Of a stretch of 64,000 nt of DNA, positions 58,938-64,000 are shown piece by piece (position 1 is the stretch's first letter; each line of letters starts with the position of its first letter). Below the pieces are notes generated by a model. The model was not told the origin of the DNA. It saw only the letters and a program-made list of their open reading frames with translations, and ran no database searches. The position numbers and the translations under genes were made by a program. Source of the DNA: Lachnospiraceae bacterium (GTDB taxonomy: Bacteria; Bacillota; Clostridia; Lachnospirales; Lachnospiraceae); the NCBI GenBank assembly GCA_017427685.1, contig JAFRSH010000038.1, forward strand, positions 44,595 to 108,594, written 5' to 3'.

Positions 58938-59624
58938 ATGCTGATTGAAAAAGACAGGGAGAACTTTTGGATGCTCAACTGGTTAGATCAGTACATGGCC
59001 GGACACAAAGGGTTTATCGCAGGAGGATGTTTCAAGAATATTTTCAGCCAGGAAAAAGTGAAGGACCTGGATATATTCTTCGAGAACGAGGACGATTTCT
59101 GGGATGCGGTAAGATACTTTGACAGCATGACGCCGGGCTATGAGGGCGAAGATAAGAGGGAAGAGGAATACGTCTTCCATTATGAGAACAAAAAGGTAAG
59201 GGCGTACAAGAACGCCAAAACCGGAATCAGACTGGAACTGTGCAGGGCAGTGTTCGGGTCTGCAAAGGAAGTGATCTCCAAGTTTGATTTTACGGTAGCG
59301 AAGTTTGCGTACTACAAGGCAGAGGTTGAGGACAGCACCGGAGCAGTCACAGAAGAAGATCCATTTGGTACAGAGAAACCGGAAACGCATATTGAGTACA
59401 GAATAGTCTGCGATGATAATTTCTTTGAGCACCTGCAGCTAAAAAGGCTTGTGACAGATGATCAGATCCTCTATCCTATGTCAACATTCGAGAGGATGAT
59501 AAGGTATATAGGATATGGCTACCGGCCGTGCAGGGAGACGAAGATTAAGATCGTGAAAGCGCTGCACGACTTAACGGAACAGGAAATAAGCGTGAGCGAA
59601 AGTCTTTATGATGGAATGGATTAG
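58938..59624 (+). CDS. Nucleotidyltransferase-fold protein
   Basis: A 228-residue protein with the start of the polymerase-beta-like fold: FIAGGCFKNIF (about 31-41) followed by KDLDIFFEN (about 47-55), i.e. the GG/GS helix and the D-x-D metal site, and a further carboxylate near RLELCR. It is followed 9 bases later by an HTH gene. It could transfer nucleotides to RNA or protein, as in some phage and abortive-infection enzymes; substrate unknown. Confidence 0.65.
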   Translation: MLIEKDRENFWMLNWLDQYMAGHKGFIAGGCFKNIFSQEKVKDLDIFFENEDDFWDAVRYFDSMTPGYEGEDKREEEYVFHYENKKVRAYKNAKTGIRLELCRAVFGSAKEVISKFDFTVAKFAYYKAEVEDSTGAVTEEDPFGTEKPETHIEYRIVCDDNFFEHLQLKRLVTDDQILYPMSTFERMIRYIGYGYRPCRETKIKIVKALHDLTEQEISVSESLYDGMD

Positions 59625-59633
59625 GAGGACAAG

Positions 59634-59975
59634 ATGGAGAAGGAAAGAATGATTAAGCAGTTAGAAGACCTGGCGGAACACTGCGAGAGTATGATCGACA
59701 AGACCGACCAGAATAATGTGTGGAGAGACGACACAGAGGCGTTGAAAGAAGCGGTGGCAAAATTCTCCACGGAATGTACCGGAAACGATGCACAGGGCGT
59801 TATCAGAGCGATACTGGCCAAGGAAGGAATCTCGCAACAGCAGCTTGCGGACAAGACAGGAATGGTACGACAGAACGTAAGCCAGATGCTTACAAGAGGA
59901 GAAGGGATGAGGTATTCCAGTTTTCAGAAGATGGTGGATGCGCTCGGATATGAGATCATCCTTAGAAAAAAATAA
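59634..59975 (+). CDS. XRE-family HTH protein
   Basis: A 113-residue protein with a helical N-terminal 50 residues and an HTH at about 57-110 (IRAILAKEGISQQQLADKTG, VRQNVSQML). It ends just before an operator-bearing promoter. It might regulate the nucleotidyltransferase gene upstream, or act as its antitoxin. Confidence 0.78.
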   Translation: MEKERMIKQLEDLAEHCESMIDKTDQNNVWRDDTEALKEAVAKFSTECTGNDAQGVIRAILAKEGISQQQLADKTGMVRQNVSQMLTRGEGMRYSSFQKMVDALGYEIILRKK

Positions 59976-60006
59976 GAAAAAATTCTGCTTTTGAGAAGTA
60001 AAACTA

Positions 60007-60035
60007 TTGACAAACTCGCAGTTGCGAAGTATAAT
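60007..60035 (+). promoter_or_regulatory. Right-arm promoter 2 with operator in spacer
   Basis: TTGACA (60007-60012), 17-bp spacer AACTCGCAGTTGCGAAG, TATAAT (60030-60035), then ATATACATAATCAAAC as at 53 kb. Spacer palindrome ACTCGCA/TGCGAAGT belongs to the prophage operator family. Drives the gene at 60080. Confidence 0.88.
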
Positions 60036-60079
60036 ATATACATAATCAAACAAAAAACAACGAAAGCGAGGTAGTGAAT

Positions 60080-60322
60080 ATGTTGGATTACGAGGCAAGA
60101 ATGAAGAGAGTAGCAATTAAGGCGTTGGAAGTAGTAACCGGCATGGGGAGAGTGGCACCGACAGAGTTCAGCTTTGGATATGTTGACAGCAACAACCAGT
60201 GCAGAGAGGGCTTGGTTATTAAGAAGTGCGCACCTGCAGTTATCAGCACCCTGCACGAGAAAGGGTATATACTGAGCATGACAGAACACGGGTTGCTCGT
60301 AGATAACTTGGATATTAAGTAG
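60080..60322 (+). CDS. Small hypothetical protein under operator control
   Basis: An 80-residue protein, MLDYEARMKRVAIKALEVVT at the start, 44 bases after the operator-controlled -10 box. GCGAGGTAG serves as ribosome site. Alpha/beta; family not recognised. Confidence 0.65.
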   Translation: MLDYEARMKRVAIKALEVVTGMGRVAPTEFSFGYVDSNNQCREGLVIKKCAPAVISTLHEKGYILSMTEHGLLVDNLDIK

Positions 60323-60343
60323 GGTATATTTTTTTACCCTCGA

Positions 60344-60358
60344 TACTCGCAAATGAGA
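60344..60358. promoter_or_regulatory. Operator-like site
   Basis: ACTCGCAAATGAGAG resembles the 7545-7558 site (TCTCGCATTTGAGA). It lies after a short AGGGTA/TACCCT hairpin with a T-rich loop (60320-60340) and before the next gene. No -10 box is evident. Confidence 0.45.
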
Positions 60359-60406
60359 GATTTACGGTGGCAAGAGACACGCAGAACCGAGAAAGGAAGT
60401 GGCAGC

Positions 60407-60679
60407 ATGAAGGAGTTGTTGAAGCAGATCGAATTAGTAGAGCAGGATATGAACAAGGCCCAGGAGAGAGCGGAATACTGGCTGTCAGTAGAGCCCTTTA
60501 ACGAGGATAAGGTAGAAGAGTATGAGCAGAAAAGCGACCTGCTGTATGACAAGCTCTTCGACCTCGTAGAGAAAGCTGCAGATCAGATCGTCAGAATCAC
60601 TTCCGGCAGGATGGATAAGCAGACAGCAAGAACGATGATCAGAACCAAGAGGGAAGAGCTGAAAAGGCTGTTTGCATAG
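60407..60679 (+). CDS. Coiled-coil hypothetical protein
   Basis: A 90-residue, all-helical charged protein (MKELLKQIELVEQDMNKAQE). ATG 60407 follows GAAAGGAAG. No family recognised. Confidence 0.65.
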   Translation: MKELLKQIELVEQDMNKAQERAEYWLSVEPFNEDKVEEYEQKSDLLYDKLFDLVEKAADQIVRITSGRMDKQTARTMIRTKREELKRLFA

Positions 60680-60690
60680 GAGGACACAGG

Positions 60691-60888
60691 ATGGCATATC
60701 AGAGAAAGACACAGGACAGATGGGATATCGAAACCAATTACGGGGACGGATGGGAAGTCGAGAATAGCGAGTACACACGGGAGGACGCAAAGAGGTCTCT
60801 CCGGGAGTACAGAGAGAACCTGCAGGCATACGGAAAGTGTCGGGTCAGAATGACGAAGCACAGGGAAAGGTTAGAGGTGACAGCATGA
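60691..60888 (+). CDS. Small hypothetical protein
   Basis: A 65-residue basic protein (MAYQRKTQDRWDIETNYGDG) with an aromatic GWEVENSEYT segment, as in small mobile-element proteins. Ends in an ATGA overlap with the broken DUF4313 gene. Confidence 0.6.
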   Translation: MAYQRKTQDRWDIETNYGDGWEVENSEYTREDAKRSLREYRENLQAYGKCRVRMTKHRERLEVTA

Positions 60889-61204
60889 CGGTTGAAACGA
60901 CATCCGGAACATACAAGGGAGTGTTCCTGAAGACGGGAAGATATATGGCAGACGACAGCGTGCCATACAGCTGGAGAACGTGCAGGATGGGCCGATTGCA
61001 AGAATCACAGTCTGCCTCAGCGACAGGAGCCTGGAAGATGGTGAAGCGTACATAGATACGAATAACTGCCCGTGGGCGGTTGGCTTCATCGAAAAGGAAG
61101 GACTCGGAAAGAGAACAGGAAGATCCGGACGCAGCGGATACTGCACTTATCCGGTTGTGAAGTTTGATATGGAGAAAGTCAAAGAGAAGGAGGCAGTGAA
61201 GTAA
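60885..61204 (+). pseudogene. DUF4313 gene with a one-base deletion
   Basis: The first frame (MTVETTSGTYKGVFLKTGRY, MADDSV) continues in the frame one base earlier as AIQLENVQDGPIARITVCLS and YIDTNNCPWAVGFIEKEGLG to TAA at 61204. The joint is at GTGCCATA (60960-60967); GTGGCCATA would give one open frame. DTNNCPW and GYCTYPVVKFD mark the DUF4313 family, common on Firmicutes plasmids and integrative elements. Either a real null mutation or a sequencing error. Confidence 0.75.
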
Positions 61205-62133
61205 TGGAAAGAGTGTACTACAGCATTGACGAGGAAAGAGCAAGATCAGCCCATGAAATGATGTCGTTCAGAGATTACAAGCCGGGGAGCAAGACGGAAG
61301 AGTACCAGTCTTATGTGAACAAGGCATACGATATCGCAGATGCAATAGCGGAGGAAAGACAGGCAGACGCAGAGAAAGCCTACGGACTGGCCGAGAGGTA
61401 CGCAAAGAGACTGGCAGACAACATGAACGCCGAGAGTAGGATCGGATGTATGTGTCCGTCGGTCATGATTTCCGGTCCGTCAAACTTCCCGGTACGCAGG
61501 AAAGAAAAGCAGAATGCGGCATGGGATAGAAACCACAAGGAGTGGAACGAGATACAGGAAATCCTGCACAGGATTGAGGACATCAGGTACGGAAGGGAGA
61601 TAATCAAGTCCAGTGACGAGGATGCGGTAGAAAAACTGGAAAAGAAGCTCGAAGAGCTGAAAGCCATGCAGGAGAAGATGAAAGCCGCGAATAAGGCGGT
61701 GAGGGCAAAAGACGAGGAACAGGGGAACGCAAAACTCCGGGAACTGGGATTTACGGACGAACAGATCAGTGAACTCAGGAAGCCGGACTTTTGCGGAAGA
61801 ATAGGTTTTCCGGATTATGCCCTGCAGAACAACAATGCGAACATCCACAGGGTAGAGGACAGGATTAAGAGCCTCAAAGCTACAAAGGAAAAAGGTACAC
61901 AGGAAGAGGAATACGGATCCTTTAAGGTGGTGGAGAATACCGAGATCATGAGGATCCAGATATTCTTTGACGGCAAGCCGGAACCGGAAGTAAGAGACCT
62001 GCTGAAAACAAACGGCTTCAAATGGGCCCCGTCACAGGGGGCTTGGCAGAGACAGCTGACAGGAAATGCGAGATATGCAATGAAGCAGCTGACGGAACAG
62101 CTGAAGGATATGTTGGAAGGAGAAACAGCATGA
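61204..62133 (+). CDS. Conserved mobile-element protein, unknown function
   Basis: A 309-residue protein. The N-terminal half (YSIDEERARSAHEMMSFRDY; CPSVMISGPSNFPVRRKEKQ near 80) is a pattern I recognise from integrative elements and phages of gut Firmicutes, followed by a coiled coil (about 140-175) and a C-terminal NGFKWAPSQGAWQRQL module like those in ArdK/DUF3560-type proteins. Its start overlaps the DUF4313 stop (TAATG). Confidence 0.7.
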   Translation: MERVYYSIDEERARSAHEMMSFRDYKPGSKTEEYQSYVNKAYDIADAIAEERQADAEKAYGLAERYAKRLADNMNAESRIGCMCPSVMISGPSNFPVRRKEKQNAAWDRNHKEWNEIQEILHRIEDIRYGREIIKSSDEDAVEKLEKKLEELKAMQEKMKAANKAVRAKDEEQGNAKLRELGFTDEQISELRKPDFCGRIGFPDYALQNNNANIHRVEDRIKSLKATKEKGTQEEEYGSFKVVENTEIMRIQIFFDGKPEPEVRDLLKTNGFKWAPSQGAWQRQLTGNARYAMKQLTEQLKDMLEGETA

Positions 62134-62366
62134 GTATAAAGATAGAGCCAAGAAAAGAGTCGGACAAGGGAGGATACCTTTGCCTGCCGCTCTGTAAGAA
62201 CGTGCCGGAACGGAAAGATGGAAGCGTGAAGATACATTGTCCGGTATGCGGTGAAATGTGTTGGTGGAACAAGCTGAATATAGGAGTGATGTTCCGGAGC
62301 AAGCTCGACGGAGCAATGTGTACGGAATGTGCGATCAGGAAAGGAGCGGGAAATGACAATACGTGA
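62130..62366 (+). CDS. Small zinc-ribbon protein
   Basis: A 78-residue protein with CPVCGEMC (about 37-44) and CTEC (about 65-68) forming a zinc ribbon. Overlaps the upstream gene by ATGA and the next gene by 14 bases. Confidence 0.68.
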   Translation: MSIKIEPRKESDKGGYLCLPLCKNVPERKDGSVKIHCPVCGEMCWWNKLNIGVMFRSKLDGAMCTECAIRKGAGNDNT

Positions 62367-62550
62367 GGCGGCAAAAGGAGTGTTCCTGAGACCGAGCAGC
62401 GGTAAAGGATCCTATAACGTAGGGTTCAACGGTGGAGACGAAACCCAGTTTGATGTGAAGAATCTGTCGGAGCTTGAAGAGTGTTGGAAGGGTTTTTGCA
62501 AGGATGAGGGGTTTGCAGAGAACTCAGTGGATTATGTGGAAAGGGCATAA
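62353..62550 (+). CDS. Small hypothetical protein
   Basis: A 65-residue protein (MTIREAAKGVFLRPSSGKGS) with an AAAGGAG site within the upstream gene. No family recognised. Confidence 0.6.
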   Translation: MTIREAAKGVFLRPSSGKGSYNVGFNGGDETQFDVKNLSELEECWKGFCKDEGFAENSVDYVERA

Positions 62551-62554
62551 AGAA

Positions 62555-62797
62555 ATGGAGATGATCACTGACACGATCGCAAGGGAGTATCAGAAAAAAG
62601 CTGACGCACTTCCTTATAACGGCAGGCAGGACATAGGAGAAAGAAGAAAGCTGAGGATAGAGCTTCAGGAAAGGTTCGGGCTTGTAGAGGTCGAGGCAAT
62701 CAATATACTGAATGGGTTTCACACAGGGTTATATGTTGCGGTTGCACAGCAGAGATACAGAAAGGCGGAGAAAAGATATGGCGGAAATCAGAATTGA
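62555..62797 (+). CDS. Small helical hypothetical protein
   Basis: An 80-residue protein starting MEMITDTIAREYQKKADALP. The start is chosen to follow GGAAAGGG; ATG 62561 is possible. Overlaps the following gene by 20 bases. Confidence 0.58.
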   Translation: MEMITDTIAREYQKKADALPYNGRQDIGERRKLRIELQERFGLVEVEAINILNGFHTGLYVAVAQQRYRKAEKRYGGNQN

Positions 62798-63485
62798 GAG
62801 GCAGGGGTTTGTCCTTTACCTGGGCGGGACATGGATGGAGATATCGAATAGGTACGGAGTTCAGCAGCACGGCGATGTGGCGCTTTCTCCTGACGATATT
62901 CCGGACGGATGGGCGGAGTCAAAGCTCGAAAGGTTCATAACGGAACACACGGTAATAGACTTCCCGAAAGAGGACATCATCAAGAAGGTAATCTACGATC
63001 CGGAGAGCCGGAGATACGGACAGATACAGGCGGTACGGTCGAAGAAACTCGGCGGATGGATGGTACAGAAATACGATGACGAACTTTGCTTTATGCTTGA
63101 GGAGTATGTAAAGGCCGAGCATCCGGACGAGATCAAGGCTTGGATAAAAGAGAAGTACCAGGTACAGAGCGGTCTTCCTGCATATGTGTTAAGGAGCAAG
63201 GGAACCGGGGACTGCACGAACGACGGCATATCGAAATCGAGAATAGAGCTTTATGTAATGACGGAAGGAAGGTATCCGTTTGAACCTGCAGATTTAAGGG
63301 AGTGCGTCGGGATAGAGAAGCGTAGCTACTCAGGGGAGATCTATGTATGTGCGAAACCTCTGTACTGCCCGAGAAGGTGGTACATGGCCGGCGGGAATTT
63401 CCTTTATACATCGGATTCCAGATTCGGGGAGATTACAGGGATTAGTTATCCGGTATCGATACACGACAGATACGAAGGGAGGTAG
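62778..63485 (+). CDS. Hypothetical protein
   Basis: A 235-residue alpha/beta protein from ATG 62778 behind GGCGGAGAAAAG. A segment with conserved aromatic and Tyr residues (YVCAKPLYCPRRWYMAGGNF) is near the end. No family recognised. Confidence 0.62.
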   Translation: MAEIRIERQGFVLYLGGTWMEISNRYGVQQHGDVALSPDDIPDGWAESKLERFITEHTVIDFPKEDIIKKVIYDPESRRYGQIQAVRSKKLGGWMVQKYDDELCFMLEEYVKAEHPDEIKAWIKEKYQVQSGLPAYVLRSKGTGDCTNDGISKSRIELYVMTEGRYPFEPADLRECVGIEKRSYSGEIYVCAKPLYCPRRWYMAGGNFLYTSDSRFGEITGISYPVSIHDRYEGR

Positions 63486-63490
63486 TGCGA

Positions 63491-63745
63491 GTGAAGATAA
63501 CAGGATACTTCATCAACGGGAGCAAACAGTACATAGCGTTTACTGATGGAACCACGGAAAACGGAGAGTACAAGATCACGGACGGGTTTCATGACAAGGT
63601 GGTGAACGACAGGAACAGAGAAAAGTATGCAGGGTATGTAGCGGTCGGCAAGGCTGATATCGATGTTGAAAAGATCACCAGAAGAATGAAAGGCACAAGG
63701 CCGTGGCATCCGCTCCTGAGAATACTTGGAAAGGAGGCAGCGTGA
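63491..63745 (+). CDS. Small hypothetical protein, GTG start
   Basis: An 84-residue protein from GTG 63491, eight bases after GGAGG. Beta-rich first half (KITGYFINGSKQYIAFTDGT) and a basic end. Overlaps the next gene by 4 bases. Confidence 0.6.
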   Translation: MKITGYFINGSKQYIAFTDGTTENGEYKITDGFHDKVVNDRNREKYAGYVAVGKADIDVEKITRRMKGTRPWHPLLRILGKEAA

Positions 63746-63882
63746 TCCGGGAAGAGTACATCAGGGTATGTGAAGAGCAGGAGTGGGACATAAGGGAAGA
63801 GGAAGAAGGAACCGTAGAGCTAAGAACCACCACGAAGCACGAGGGAGATTTCAGCTTTAAGATAGGAGAAATGACAATATGA
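63742..63882 (+). CDS. Small acidic protein, GTG start
   Basis: A 46-residue frame from GTG 63742 with AAGGAGG at 63730-63736, ending TGA 63880-63882. It starts VIREEYIRVCEEQEWDIREE. Coupled to both neighbours by stop-start overlaps. Confidence 0.55.
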   Translation: MIREEYIRVCEEQEWDIREEEEGTVELRTTTKHEGDFSFKIGEMTI

Positions 63883-64000
63883 TAAAAATTAAGATTAGCA
63901 CTGAGTTCTCGGCAACACCAAGTGGAAGGACAAGGGAAGAAGGGGAGTTCTCTGGTGAGGAATTTAGAGACAACTTACTTATCAAAAAATATAAAGAGGC
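63879..64000 (+). CDS. STAS-like DUF4325 protein (partial, runs off the window)
   Basis: From ATG 63879 the frame reads MIKIKISTEFSATPSGRTR then EGEFSGEEFRDNLLIKKYKE and leaves the window open. The TPSGR and GEFSGEEFR pattern is that of the DUF4325 STAS-like family, a small domain in mobile elements and phages often paired with histidine-kinase-like ATPases. Confidence 0.72.
   Translation, partial: MIKIKISTEFSATPSGRTREEGEFSGEEFRDNLLIKKYKE

Larger units (their letters stand above)
4730..64000. mobile_element. Prophage, contractile-tailed, PBSX/Mu-like head (right end outside window)
   Basis: A continuous phage gene order is present: integrase and repressor, early recombination and replication genes, packaging, head, contractile tail, DGR, lysis and an accessory right arm. 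Integration is in the intergenic region after rpsI; the exact left attachment core cannot be fixed because the right junction is not in the window. Most structural, packaging and lysis genes appear intact, so the phage may be inducible. Confidence 0.9.

Overview
The window is chromosomal DNA of a low-to-mid GC Firmicute, most likely a Lachnospiraceae-type Clostridium relative, carrying most of a large prophage. The host part (1-4730) is the conserved order ecfA2(end)-ecfT-truA-rplM-rpsI. A 1.5 kb hipBA cassette sits exactly at the 3' end of truA and is flanked by two 50-bp copies of that gene end.

The prophage starts just after the rpsI terminator and runs past the right edge of the window (about 4.8 kb to beyond 64 kb). 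Its left arm is a leftward lysogeny operon (repressor, small gene, second HTH, PD-(D/E)XK-like nuclease, tyrosine integrase) and a rightward early operon: tandem-HTH Cro-like protein, second regulator, membrane-anchored cell-wall hydrolase, RecT plus partner nuclease, replisome organiser, DnaC-like loader, RusA, a short S-adenosylmethionine synthetase, and an ArpU-like late regulator. From 18.9 kb come the packaging and modification genes (DUF488, adenine methyltransferase, ParB-like, TerS, TerL), a head module with Mu-like portal and MuF, and a PBSX/Xkd-type contractile tail (sheath, tube, frameshifted chaperone, tape measure, LysM protein, hub, baseplate J, DUF2313). This points to a temperate myovirus.

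The tail-fibre end carries a complete diversity-generating retroelement (DGR) at 46.6-49.7 kb: C-type-lectin/FGE-like target gene with variable repeat, Avd, template repeat and reverse transcriptase, in the same order as Bordetella phage BPP-1. Fifteen of 16 VR/TR differences fall on template adenines. Lysis genes (XhlA-like, holin, multidomain endolysin) and a strong terminator close the late operon at 52.7 kb.

A 0.75 kb non-coding stretch (52.65-53.39 kb) holds DnaA boxes, a 20-bp palindrome, an AT-rich tract and 11-bp tandem repeats, a candidate origin. It is followed by a right-arm accessory region of many small genes. Three promoters, at 7.57, 53.31 and 60.01 kb, have the same ACTCGCA-type palindrome filling the 17-bp spacer between -35 and -10, which suggests one repressor controls early and right-arm genes. 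Two right-arm genes (DUF5688, DUF4313) are split by single-base frameshifts. No tRNA, rRNA, CRISPR array or IS element was recognised. The right attachment site is outside the window.
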